A DNA stretch of 64,000 bases from Labilithrix luteola (GCF_001263205.1 NZ_CP012333.1:11017501-11081500); one strand, 5' to 3'; shown: positions 26,533 through 33,493, numbered from the stretch's first letter. Translations and numbers: made by a program. Notes: generated from the letters alone by a model not told the origin.

Positions 26533-27851
26533 CGCGCGAGCACGGAAAGGGCGGGCACGAGGAGAAGGTCTTGCAGGAAGCGTTCGACGGCCGCCTCCTG
26601 CGCAGCGGTCACGTCCGCGCTTCGATGGACCAGCCGGCGCGCGAGCTCGTTTCGAGGCACTCCCTCGAGAAGGAGCCGGATGGCCGCCATCGCATTCTCG
26701 CCGAGCTCGACGCCGAGTGTATTTTCGCTGCCGTCCTCCGTGCGCTTCGCCATGCCGACGAATCCACGCATGAAGGTGTCGACCGCCGGCTGGTCCGGAT
26801 AGCGGGAGCGAAGGAACTCGAGGACCTGGCCGCGGTCGTGCGCGTTCAGGAGAGCGGCCAGCACGAACCGCTCGCCCACGTCCGTCGTTCCTTTGCGGCT
26901 CAGTGCCAGGTCACGCCCTCGGCAGATCTCGTCGATGGATCGGAGAAGCTTGTCGACATCGGCCTTTCCGTGACGGGACTCGCAGACGCCCCGGCGGCTC
27001 TCGAACTCGGGCCCTCGTAGAGATCCCAGCTCCTCCATGCACCATCGCGCATGCGAATCGAGGAGGAAGAACGTATCTTCCAGTGTCGCATTCGTGAGGG
27101 CACGGTCGACGGCGTCCAGGTAGCACTCGGTATCGACCCGTGCGAGCGACTCGAGCGCCTCGAGCTGGAGGTCCCGTGCACGCGGCTTGTAGAACGGATC
27201 GAACGCGACGTGTGGCGCCAGGTATTCGTACTGCGGAGCGGCGTCGGGATTCGAACGCGTGCGAACAACGACCGTCGTGGAAGGCGCTTCGAGATGGAAG
27301 AGCGCGTGCGCGAATTCCCTGCCCGGCAAGATTCGACGCGTATCGCCGACCTCGAGCACCTCGCATCGTTCGGTGTAGACCTGACCGAGCAAGAAACGGC
27401 TGTTGACCCGACGCGTGCATTCGAAGCGCCGAATGGCGTGCAGACTCGAGCCACCGAGCACCTGGAATGCACCGCAGAAGCCGTGCTCGTGCGTGGACGT
27501 CGTCGCGTCGAACCAGAAGTAGACGTCGACGACGAACCGCGCGGTCGCGAAGAGGGTGAGCGGAGGTTCGCCGAACGTCGACTTGTCCGTCAGCTGCGCG
27601 GGCAGCTTGCCACCACTCGCAACGTCGTGAAGCAACTCCACGGGACGGACAGAGAGGTAGGCTGGCGTTCGTTCGAGCGCTTCGTGAGCGATGTCTGGAA
27701 AGCGCGTCTCGTCGTAGTCGACGGCGCGAAACGCACGCTCGATTCGTACGCCCAGCTCTTCGAAAAATACGGCGGCCGACATGGGGTTCCGATCGTCGAT
27801 GGGAAATCGATCAAAAGCAACGAGGCGGGTGAGTCGTTCCGCGATTGGCAC
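26529..27851 (-). CDS. Unrecognised protein with HxH cupin-like core (RiPP locus)
   Basis: A 440-residue protein of no family I recognise. The middle carries a metal-site-like pattern, FWFDATTSTHEHGFCGAFQVLGG (H121, H123), then H138 and REFAHALFH (H182, H186). The HxH...H arrangement between predicted beta strands resembles a cupin or non-heme iron enzyme. The C-terminal 200 residues look helical (AVDRALTNATLEDTFFLLDSHARWCMEEL). It starts at GTG 27851, just downstream of precursor gene 1 and its terminators, on the same strand. Position suggests a maturation or immunity role for the peptide, but this is inference. No signal peptide or membrane segment is seen. Confidence 0.6.
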   Translation of the reverse strand: MPIAERLTRLVAFDRFPIDDRNPMSAAVFFEELGVRIERAFRAVDYDETRFPDIAHEALERTPAYLSVRPVELLHDVASGGKLPAQLTDKSTFGEPPLTLFATARFVVDVYFWFDATTSTHEHGFCGAFQVLGGSSLHAIRRFECTRRVNSRFLLGQVYTERCEVLEVGDTRRILPGREFAHALFHLEAPSTTVVVRTRSNPDAAPQYEYLAPHVAFDPFYKPRARDLQLEALESLARVDTECYLDAVDRALTNATLEDTFFLLDSHARWCMEELGSLRGPEFESRRGVCESRHGKADVDKLLRSIDEICRGRDLALSRKGTTDVGERFVLAALLNAHDRGQVLEFLRSRYPDQPAVDTFMRGFVGMAKRTEDGSENTLGVELGENAMAAIRLLLEGVPRNELARRLVHRSADVTAAQEAAVERFLQDLLLVPALSVLAR

Positions 27852-27880
27852 CTATCGCGACGACGCCTGCTCCTCGAGGC

Positions 27881-27925
27881 ACAAACGCCAAACGGCCCAC
27901 GAGTCCACTCGGAACTCACGGGCCG
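27881..27925 (-). terminator. Second hairpin downstream of precursor gene 1
   Basis: On the minus strand CGGCCCGTGAGT pairs with ACTCGTGGGCCG (10 of 12) and is followed by TTTGGCGTTTGTG. It shares 16 identical bases (AACGGCCCACGAGTCC on the plus strand) with the terminator after precursor gene 2. Confidence 0.65.
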
Positions 27926-27963
27926 GTCGGTCGCGTTTGGCTTGGTTCAGAGAGTGACGGGGG

Positions 27964-28003
27964 AAAGGCAAACGGCCTGCAGGTCCCTCGAACCGCAAGC
28001 CGT
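27964..28003 (-). terminator. Terminator of precursor gene 1
   Basis: On the minus strand ACGGCTTGCGGT folds with ACCTGCAGGCCGT (one wobble, one bulge) and is followed by TTTGCCTTTCC. It begins about 20 nt after the precursor stop. Confidence 0.65.
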
Positions 28004-28024
28004 GACGCCTCTCCTGCCTTTGGC

Positions 28025-28192
28025 TCAGCGCTCCGTGATGGGGCCCGAACCGCCGAGCGTACGGCTCATCGCCGCCTTCACGCCCGTACGGACCTTGCGC
28101 GCACGACGAATCTCGAGCTCCAGCGCCGGCTGGCTCTCGTTGACGTTGGCATTGACGTTCGATTCGACGGTGACGGTGTTCGGCTTCTCCAT
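28025..28192 (-). CDS. Putative RiPP precursor peptide 1 (cysteine-free)
   Basis: A 55-residue peptide starting MEKPNTVTVESN and ending GGSGPITER. It is clearly paralogous to the peptide at 28508-28675: shared MEKxNT, VESNxN, LELE(I/V)RR(A/S)RK(V/I)RT(G/S)VKA and PIT near the end. The first 40 residues look like a leader; the C-terminal part is rich in Ser/Thr/Gly (S43, T45, S49, T53) and the peptide has no Cys. A GG pair at 47-48 is a possible C39 site, though the leader could also end near VKA. An SD-like GAGGA lies 5 nt upstream. A sigma-54-type promoter, a leader hairpin and a terminator surround it. Precursor status is inferred from size, duplication and the nearby LanB and exporters. 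Confidence 0.68.
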   Translation of the reverse strand: MEKPNTVTVESNVNANVNESQPALELEIRRARKVRTGVKAAMSRTLGGSGPITER

Positions 28193-28210
28193 GGCATCCT
28201 CGCTGACTAG

Positions 28211-28226
28211 CACCGATTCCTCGGTG
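28211..28226 (-). other. Conserved leader hairpin of precursor gene 1
   Basis: In the transcript CACCGA-GGAA-TCGGTG forms a perfect 6-bp stem with a GNRA-type GGAA loop. The matching hairpin before gene 2 has a compensated base pair (A-T to G-C), which supports RNA folding. Confidence 0.55.
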
Positions 28227-28274
28227 TTGATTGATACGGGCGCCGCCCCTCGCTGCGCTCGATGCTTTCTGTAT

Positions 28275-28292
28275 TAGCAACGCTCAGGCCAA
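28275..28292 (-). promoter_or_regulatory. Sigma-54-type promoter of precursor gene 1
   Basis: On the minus strand TTGGCCTGAGCGTTGCTA matches the -24/-12 consensus TTGGCACG-N4-TTGCW with GG-N10-GC spacing and two mismatches in the -24 box. The GC lies about 85 nt before the precursor ATG, as at gene 2. Confidence 0.6.
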
Positions 28293-28361
28293 GTTCATCG
28301 AGCGTTCGGCCCAATACATTCCAGCTACTTATAGGCGCCCCCCAAGACGGGGCGTGCATCG

Positions 28362-28373
28362 CGAGTGCACTCG
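28362..28373. promoter_or_regulatory. Palindrome upstream of precursor gene 1
   Basis: CGAGTGCACTCG is a perfect 12-bp palindrome about 70 bp upstream of the sigma-54-type element. A near-identical CGAGTG-A-CACTCG lies upstream of gene 2. It is a candidate activator-binding site. Confidence 0.4.
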
Positions 28374-28445
28374 GTGCATTCCGAGAACAACTTCGTTTCA
28401 CCCCGGTGCAATGATCGCCCACGAGTGGCCGCCTCGCTCGGGCAC

Positions 28446-28489
28446 AAAAAGCAAACGGCCCACGAGTCCGTTCAGGCCCCGCAGACCGT
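28446..28489 (-). terminator. Terminator of precursor gene 2
   Basis: On the minus strand ACGGTCTGCGGG pairs with CTCGTGGGCCGT (12 bp with wobbles), followed by TTGCTTTTTGTG. It starts 19 nt after the precursor stop. Confidence 0.7.
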
Positions 28490-28507
28490 AAGCAGCGAGC
28501 GATTCGC

Positions 28508-28675
28508 TCAGAACGTGATCGGAGTCCTACCGCTCATGGTGCGGCTTCCGTCTGCGAGACCGGCCTTGACGCTCGTGCGAATCTTGCGCGAACGGCGAAC
28601 CTCGAGTTCCAGCGTGGGCTCGACGGTGGTGACGTTCTCGTTCGATTCGACGGGGTTCGTGTTCAGCTTTTCCAT
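28508..28675 (-). CDS. Putative RiPP precursor peptide 2 (cysteine-free)
   Basis: A 55-residue peptide, the same length as precursor 1, starting MEKLNTNPVESNENV and ending SGRTPITF. The central block LELEVRRSRKIRTSVKAG is shared with its paralogue. The tail LADGSRTMSGRTPITF carries S44, T46, S48, T51 and T53 as possible dehydration sites; there is no Cys. KAG at 37-39 is a possible C39-type cut site. An SD-like GAGGA precedes the ATG. The upstream region (sigma-54-type element, hairpin) and the terminator are homologous to those of precursor 1, so the whole transcription unit was duplicated. Codon-level divergence with a conserved protein pattern argues for a real gene despite its small size. 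Confidence 0.68.
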   Translation of the reverse strand: MEKLNTNPVESNENVTTVEPTLELEVRRSRKIRTSVKAGLADGSRTMSGRTPITF

Positions 28676-28694
28676 GATGTCCTCAGTCGGTATT

Positions 28695-28710
28695 CGCCGA
28701 TTCCTCGGCG
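28695..28710 (-). other. Conserved leader hairpin of precursor gene 2
   Basis: In the transcript CGCCGA-GGAA-TCGGCG forms a perfect 6-bp stem with a GGAA loop. It sits 20-35 nt before the ATG, the same place as in gene 1. Confidence 0.55.
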
Positions 28711-28761
28711 AGTGGTCGGATCGGCGCGGCGCCCCTCGCTGCGCTCGACGACTTCAACCTA

Positions 28762-28777
28762 AGCAACCGACATTCCA
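28762..28777 (-). promoter_or_regulatory. Sigma-54-type promoter of precursor gene 2
   Basis: On the minus strand TGGAATGTCGGTTGCT matches TGGCACG-N4-TTGCW with two mismatches in the -24 box and a full TTGCT -12 box; GG-N10-GC spacing is kept. The GC lies about 88 nt before the ATG. Confidence 0.6.
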
Positions 28778-28793
28778 TGAGGTTTTGACACAC

Positions 28794-28865
28794 CGAGTGA
28801 CACTCGACACGATGTCGATTCACGATCCGAACGTGAACGATCCGACTCGTGCACCATCCGTTCAC
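28794..28865. promoter_or_regulatory. Candidate activator sites upstream of precursor gene 2
   Basis: CGAGTG-A-CACTCG (28794-28806) is an inverted repeat resembling the palindrome before gene 1. GTGAAC (28833-28838) and GTTCAC (28860-28865) form a second inverted pair 55-90 bp upstream of the -24 element, and a similar TGAAC/GTTCA cluster lies upstream of lanB. Confidence 0.35.
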
Positions 28866-28955
28866 CGAGTGCATCCGTGGAAGAATGAAGTCTCACCACC
28901 GTTCAAGGCGTGTGTGTATTCGCTTATCCCCGCGAACGGGCAGGCGCTTTGCACC

Positions 28956-28999
28956 ACAAACGGCGACGGCCCGCGAGCCCTGCAGGATCCGCGAGCCGT
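28956..28999 (-). terminator. Terminator of the protease operon
   Basis: On the minus strand ACGGCTCGCGG pairs with CTCGCGGGCCGT-like bases (one wobble) and is followed by CGCCGTTTGTGG. It lies about 55 nt beyond the protease stop at 29056. The U-run is weak. Confidence 0.5.
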
Positions 29000-29055
29000 A
29001 AGCGAGTCTTGGGCGAACGACGTGTCGCTCCGCCGTTCAAAGCGTGCGACTCACA

Positions 29056-30258
29056 TCAATGACGACGTCGTCTCCCCACGCGCCGAGCCAGCGAGAGAAC
29101 CGCGACGGCCGCGAGGACGGCGGATGCGTTCGACGTGACCCGCGCGCCGCCTGCCGAGCGGACGGCGCACGACGTCCCACCGCTCGGCGGTGTCGTCGCG
29201 TCGAGGCAGACGCTCGAGCCGCTGCCAGTATCGGTACAGACGAAGGCACCGCCGCAGTCGGTATCGGCCGCACATGTCTTCGAACACATCGATTGAGCAC
29301 CGACGCCGACGCAGAAGTTCGAATTGCAGTCGTTCGAAGACTCGCACAATCCGCCGAGCTCCGCCGGGACGGCTCGACCTGCGCGCGGAGGCATCTTTCC
29401 AATCGACTGGAAGAATCGCTCGACGAAGTTGGTGTGCCGAGCGAACGGAATGGTCAAGGTCATCCCGTTCGCGCACGGCGTCCCGACGGCGGTCTCCGAT
29501 GAGGGAAACACACCCGACGACGTCACTCCCAGCACCGCGCCGCGCGCATCGAACAGCGGCGAACCGCTGTCCCCTTCACAGGCGGTTACCGACGAGATCA
29601 AGTAAGCTCCGTCGGAGGAGAGGTTATCGCCGTGCGCGTTCTTGTACGTGCCAGCGCCGAGTCCAACGACCGTGCCCGTCCCACGTTGGCGGGCCTCTGG
29701 GTACGTTACGCTTTCGTCCGTCGCCCTGCCCCATCCCACCAGTGTCACCGGATCTGCGACCTTCGGCAGCGTATCGAGCTCCAACGTAGGAATCGAAACG
29801 CCCGTCACCGGTTCGGTGAGCTCGAGCCCGGCGATATCCTGATCACACTTGTCGGAGTCGAAGTCGACGACGACTCGTTTGACCTTGAAGGAGCGAACCT
29901 GCGTCGAGGTCGGCCCCACGTAGATCACGAATGTTTCGATCGGATAGGTTTCGCTCCCCAGAACGCATTGCGACGCGGAGTTGTTCACCAACCCCGAAGT
30001 GACGCAGTGGCGCGCGGTCAAAATCAGCGTAGGCGCGACGAGAACTCCGGTGCACTGAGTCGGGACTCGGGGGCCACCGGTTCCGTAGATCTTGATCACC
30101 GCGTCGTCGGTTGCCGATGACGTCGTCCCCCCGAGGATGGCCGAGCGCTGCATCGACGTCGGCTCGACTCCCTCCGACTCGTCGTTCGGCGGAGCACATG
30201 CCGCGAGCGCGATGACGAGGGCGCTCGAAACGAGCTCACGGACAGGCGATCGAGCCAT
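29056..30258 (-). CDS. Secreted trypsin-like serine protease with MYXO-CTERM-like tail
   Basis: A 400-residue protein with a lipoprotein-type signal (VIALAACAPP, Cys21). The S1 trypsin fold has an activation-like site RSA-ILGG (about 38-44) and the complete triad His84 (LTARHC), Asp141 (KCDQDIAGLEL) and Ser231 (CEGDSGSPLF). A Cys-rich EGF/disulfide segment follows (CESSNDCNSNFCVG, CSKTCAADTDCGG). The C-terminus has Cys, a hydrophobic helix and an Arg cluster (SCAVRSAGG..LAAVAVLSLARRVGRRRRH), the MYXO-CTERM-like sorting layout of myxobacteria. It overlaps the upstream gene by 23 nt. Placed beside the precursor genes, it may trim the exported peptide outside the cell, or act in defence; both are inference. 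Confidence 0.85.
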   Translation of the reverse strand: MARSPVRELVSSALVIALAACAPPNDESEGVEPTSMQRSAILGGTTSSATDDAVIKIYGTGGPRVPTQCTGVLVAPTLILTARHCVTSGLVNNSASQCVLGSETYPIETFVIYVGPTSTQVRSFKVKRVVVDFDSDKCDQDIAGLELTEPVTGVSIPTLELDTLPKVADPVTLVGWGRATDESVTYPEARQRGTGTVVGLGAGTYKNAHGDNLSSDGAYLISSVTACEGDSGSPLFDARGAVLGVTSSGVFPSSETAVGTPCANGMTLTIPFARHTNFVERFFQSIGKMPPRAGRAVPAELGGLCESSNDCNSNFCVGVGAQSMCSKTCAADTDCGGAFVCTDTGSGSSVCLDATTPPSGGTSCAVRSAGGARVTSNASAVLAAVAVLSLARRVGRRRRH

Positions 30259-31867
30259 TTTCCACTCCTGTTTCGGCGAACGTCATTCCCGTCCGAGTCC
30301 ACACCTGCGCAGGAGACGCGGTATCGCTCGACATGCAATACAACGCGCTCGTCCCGCCCAACGTCCCATTCGGAGCGAAGACGATCGACGGATTGATCGT
30401 GCCGATGAGCTTCGTCTTGATGGGCGGAGAGTTACCGAGCAGGCTCACCGCGGTCGCGATCGTGTCCGACTTCACGTTGATCGCGTTGTCGCCGGTCGTG
30501 GCGACGCCGACGCCGTCGAGGTATTGGCGCGCGTTCACTGTAACCATCGACGTGTTCGCGCTGCTCGCCCCGGCGAGCGCTGCGTAGGCCGCGAGCAGAC
30601 CACAATCGGCCGTCCTCGCGACGGACGGTCCGGTGCGGGCGCTACGCGAAAGCAGGTCGCTGGCGACAGCCGTATAGTTGTCGTCTGTCGTCGAGTTTCC
30701 GACCCAATCGACCGCGAAGAAGCGTTCCTTGTGTTTCTTGTTCACCGCGGCGAAAGACTCCTCGACCCTCGAATACCGCCCCATCAAGAGGAACGCCGGA
30801 GGCTCTTGTCCTTGGTTGATCCCGGGCCACCGGTTGTCGGTACTCGTGATGAACTCTGCTGCCACGACTCCAGCGGAGAGCACCACCAAGTCGGCCTTCT
30901 CGAGCGCCACGGCCTGCGCAGACTGCACCAGCGTCGGAGCGGCGTTGCTGTTGATCGCGGTGGTCATCGAAATGACTTTGTAGTTCGATTGCCCAGCCGC
31001 CGGCTGGCCGTTCAGCTGCAGGCCATCTTCGAACTTCGCGAGGAAGGCTTGATCGGCCTCGTCGCTCGTCTTCACGAGCACGACCTTCACTTCCGTCTTG
31101 CTCCGCTTCGACGCGACGAGTTCGGCGACGAGCGCGGCCGCACGCTGAAACGGCTTCACGGCCAGATTCAGGTTCGGAGCACAGCTGTAGACGCGTCGGC
31201 GCGAGTCCGGCTGATCGACGAGGAGCGTGTCGTCGATCGTCGGAGCGAACATCGGTGTATCGACGCTGTCACCGGCCGCATACTCACGAAATTTCGCATT
31301 CGTGAAGGGGCCGATGATCGATTTTGGCCGTAGCGACAAGAGATGAGGAAGCGTCGTCGTGAGCTGGCTCTCGTCGCACTCGACGATGGCGATGGCCTTC
31401 GTGTGCGCTCCCGCCTGGGCACGCGAGTTCCACTCCGATGCGAGCCATCGGAGTGTATCGTCCACTCGCCCGTACTCTTCCGCCGCCGCGCCGGCGTGAG
31501 GGACGAGCGCGCCCAACAGCAGCGTGTCGTCGTTCTCCACCGGCCCGATGAGCGAACAACTCGAATTCGACGGCATCAACGGAAGACAGGCGCTGTCGAC
31601 GCAGCGGGAGGGCGCGTTCAAACGGGCGCGGCAGTCCGCGGAGCTACTGCACGCAGAGCCGACCGCAAGCCCCGCCTCGGGAGCTACGATCGCTTCGCAC
31701 AAGCCCTCGTTCGAGCACCGACTCGTCGAGAATTCGGCTCCGCGTGCTCGACAATCGGCGGTCGACGAGCACTGAATGCCCGAGCGTGCGACGATCGATT
31801 CACAGTTGAGGATGCCTCCGGCGAGTGCGAGCAAACCGCAAAACGCGAGTGTCCCGAATCGGGTCAT
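30236..31867 (-). CDS. Periplasmic-binding-protein-like (type I fold) exported protein
   Basis: A 543-residue protein with an N-terminal signal (FGTLAFCGLLALAGGILNC; lipobox imperfect, Asn at -1). Two Cys-rich knots follow (CSSTADCRARG.., CSSSADCRARL..), then a domain of about 430 residues that reads like a Leu/Ile/Val-type ligand-binding protein: LLLGALVPH, RPKSIIGPFTNAKFREYA, VKVVLVKTSDEADQAFLAKFEDGLQ, ADLVVLSAGVVAAEFI. Such proteins bind small ligands or peptides in the periplasm. It lies 16 nt after the upstream lipoprotein and overlaps the protease gene, so the three form an operon. It could be a sensor for the peptide or for the signalling modules; this is inference. Confidence 0.65.
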   Translation of the reverse strand: MTRFGTLAFCGLLALAGGILNCESIVARSGIQCSSTADCRARGAEFSTSRCSNEGLCEAIVAPEAGLAVGSACSSSADCRARLNAPSRCVDSACLPLMPSNSSCSLIGPVENDDTLLLGALVPHAGAAAEEYGRVDDTLRWLASEWNSRAQAGAHTKAIAIVECDESQLTTTLPHLLSLRPKSIIGPFTNAKFREYAAGDSVDTPMFAPTIDDTLLVDQPDSRRRVYSCAPNLNLAVKPFQRAAALVAELVASKRSKTEVKVVLVKTSDEADQAFLAKFEDGLQLNGQPAAGQSNYKVISMTTAINSNAAPTLVQSAQAVALEKADLVVLSAGVVAAEFITSTDNRWPGINQGQEPPAFLLMGRYSRVEESFAAVNKKHKERFFAVDWVGNSTTDDNYTAVASDLLSRSARTGPSVARTADCGLLAAYAALAGASSANTSMVTVNARQYLDGVGVATTGDNAINVKSDTIATAVSLLGNSPPIKTKLIGTINPSIVFAPNGTLGGTSALYCMSSDTASPAQVWTRTGMTFAETGVENGSIACP

Positions 31868-31883
31868 ACGAATTCAGACCTCG

Positions 31884-33092
31884 TCAGTCGTTCGGAATGA
31901 GGGCGACGTGATAACTGGCCGGCATGTACGCGCCCTTGTCGTCGAGCTCCGGGAAGACCGGACTCCCGAAGAACAAGAATGTATACGCTTTACGGTCCTG
32001 AACGTCAGCAACCTTGAGGCCATTCGAAAGGGCATCGATGCTGGCGACCGAACGCTCCCGCACGGGCGAGTTGGCGATTTCGTAGGTCCAGGCGAGGGAG
32101 GTCATGGTCTTCAAATCGGTGACCTCGGTGCCAGGTGCCGGCACGAGGACGCCGCTATCCTGGAAACCGTGCGCGCCTCCGTCGAATTCGGTACCCAGGA
32201 TGGGCTCGCTGCGCACACCACCGTCCGCCGCCGGGTCCGCGTAACGAATGACCGGCAGCACTACGGGAGGCATGTCGTTGAGGTCGATCGCCTTCCACTT
32301 GGTGCCCGACGAGCCGAAGATGAACTGGGCGCGATTCTTCCCGGCGGCCGTGGCCGGCGTCGGGTCGAGCTCGTACGCCAACGTTTGGAGGTAGGACTTC
32401 GTGCCGTCGAAGCCACCGTCCTGCCCGATGAGCGTCCCTCCTGGACACTCCCCGGTGGTGTAGTCCGCGTTGACCGGCGTGGCCCTCGGGCAACCGGTCG
32501 CCAGGACGACGTACGACCGATCGTCGCGGAAGAAGGTGCGAGGAAGCGGTGCAGCGAGCTCGAAGTCGACGCCGTCGAGGAGAGAGCCCGTGCCAGCGTC
32601 GGAGTCGCGCACTTCCTTCACGATGTCCGTGCAGGACTTGGTGGAGAGGTCGAACGCATCGAGGGACGGTGCGTAAAACAGAGCCACCCGGAGAGACCGG
32701 CCGGCGAGCTTGCCTCCGGCAACGTCGAGACGGGCGAACTCACCGGCCGCGAGCCCCTTGGGGTTGTCGGGAAATGCCGGAGCATCGATCACGTCGGCAA
32801 ACGTGGGTTCATCGGTGGTCGTGCTCGAAAGGAGACAGATGCGGACGGCGCTGTCGATGGAGGTAAGGTCGCTCGCGAAGTAAACGCGGGCACCGGGCGC
32901 GCTTGCGTCGGGCTGCGCGACGTCTGGGGTCGCGGCGTCATTGCCAGGCGTTACCGGGGCCGAATCGTTGCCACCGGCGTCGCCGCCGGATTCGACTGTC
33001 TCGTTCGTCGTGTCGTCCGAGCAGGCGGAAGCGAATGCGACCGCGGCCGCCGTCGAAAGGGATCCCAGGAACAGAAGAACTCGCTTGTCCAC
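31884..33092 (-). CDS. Hypothetical lipoprotein
   Basis: A 402-residue lipoprotein (signal MDKRVLLFLGSLSTAAAVAFASAC, Cys24 in a good lipobox). An Asp/Gly/Pro-rich linker (about 25-65) leads into a beta-rich domain beginning ARVYFASDLTSIDSAVRICLL. Weak resemblance to DUF4397-like lipoproteins common in myxobacteria was noted but is not firm. It is the first gene of the operon with the periplasmic-binding-like protein and the protease, and is preceded by the best sigma-54-type site in the window. The start is GTG, with GGAGG about 9 nt upstream. Confidence 0.65.
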   Translation of the reverse strand: MDKRVLLFLGSLSTAAAVAFASACSDDTTNETVESGGDAGGNDSAPVTPGNDAATPDVAQPDASAPGARVYFASDLTSIDSAVRICLLSSTTTDEPTFADVIDAPAFPDNPKGLAAGEFARLDVAGGKLAGRSLRVALFYAPSLDAFDLSTKSCTDIVKEVRDSDAGTGSLLDGVDFELAAPLPRTFFRDDRSYVVLATGCPRATPVNADYTTGECPGGTLIGQDGGFDGTKSYLQTLAYELDPTPATAAGKNRAQFIFGSSGTKWKAIDLNDMPPVVLPVIRYADPAADGGVRSEPILGTEFDGGAHGFQDSGVLVPAPGTEVTDLKTMTSLAWTYEIANSPVRERSVASIDALSNGLKVADVQDRKAYTFLFFGSPVFPELDDKGAYMPASYHVALIPND

Positions 33093-33237
33093 GTGTACGC
33101 CTCCTCAGCGAAGAAAGATCTCCCGCGGGTACGCGCGGGGCAGGCGGTTCATCCCGACCGCTCGTGTCGCCGCCGCCTCGAACCGAATCAACCGTGATTC
33201 GAGTGTCGTCGGCTGCTGACGAACAGTTGACGAACAG

Positions 33238-33254
33238 TCGCATGAGTCGTGCCA
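33238..33254 (-). promoter_or_regulatory. Sigma-54-type promoter of the lipoprotein-protease operon
   Basis: On the minus strand TGGCACGACTCATGCGA has an exact -24 box (TGGCACG), GG-N10-GC spacing and a partial -12 box (ATGC). It lies about 147 nt before the start at 33092. Confidence 0.55.
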
Positions 33255-33340
33255 CGCCTTAAGAACGACGCAGTGACAATCACCCTACGCGACAAAGCGC
33301 GTGTCTTAGCGTCTAGTTCGACTCGAATTTTGGCATTCGG

Positions 33341-33368
33341 TGAACCATTCGTTCACTCGGGAATGAAC
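33341..33368. promoter_or_regulatory. TGAAC/GTTCA cluster upstream of lanB
   Basis: TGAAC-CATTC-GTTCA is a perfect inverted repeat and a further TGAAC follows 8 nt later. It lies about 95-120 bp upstream of the lanB -24 candidate, a usual place for enhancer sites of sigma-54 activators. Binding is inferred only. Confidence 0.35.
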
Positions 33369-33460
33369 AACCAGGACACTCCCGTTCAACCACGCAGCGG
33401 GGTCCGCCACAGATCGACCGGCGTCGCCACGATGAGCGCTCCCCTCGCCGACGGCGCATC

Positions 33461-33477
33461 TGGCATGAATCACGCTT
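33461..33477 (+). promoter_or_regulatory. Sigma-54-like promoter candidate of lanB
   Basis: TGGCATGAATCACGCTT has TGGCA, the GG-N10-GC spacing and GCT, with a weak -12 box. It would start transcription near 33487, which supports the ATG at 33494 over the upstream TTG. Confidence 0.4.
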
Positions 33478-33493
33478 GGTATTCTCGACCGCA

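Larger units (their letters stand above)
28193..28507. other. Control region between the two precursor genes
   Basis: About 315 bases holding the leader, hairpin, sigma-54-type element and CGAGTGCACTCG palindrome of precursor gene 1, and the terminator of precursor gene 2. No additional gene is seen. Confidence 0.6.
28676..29055. other. Control region upstream of precursor gene 2
   Basis: About 380 bases holding the leader, hairpin and sigma-54-type element of precursor gene 2, a palindrome at 28794-28806, a GTGAAC-N21-GTTCAC pair at 28833-28865 and the terminator of the protease operon. No gene is seen. Confidence 0.6.
33093..33493. other. Divergent control region of the lipoprotein operon and lanB
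   Basis: About 400 bases with sigma-54-type elements on both strands and a TGAAC-N5-GTTCA-N8-TGAAC cluster at 33341-33368. No gene is supported. Confidence 0.55.

Noticed and set aside
28683..28874. A third precursor peptide upstream of precursor gene 2
   Set aside because: The 63-residue frame shares nothing with the two peptides, contains Cys and overlaps the gene 2 promoter region.
28365..29138. A 257-residue plus-strand open frame across precursor gene 2
   Set aside because: No family resemblance, and it runs antisense through a promoter, a terminator and a paralogous minus-strand peptide gene with its own SD.
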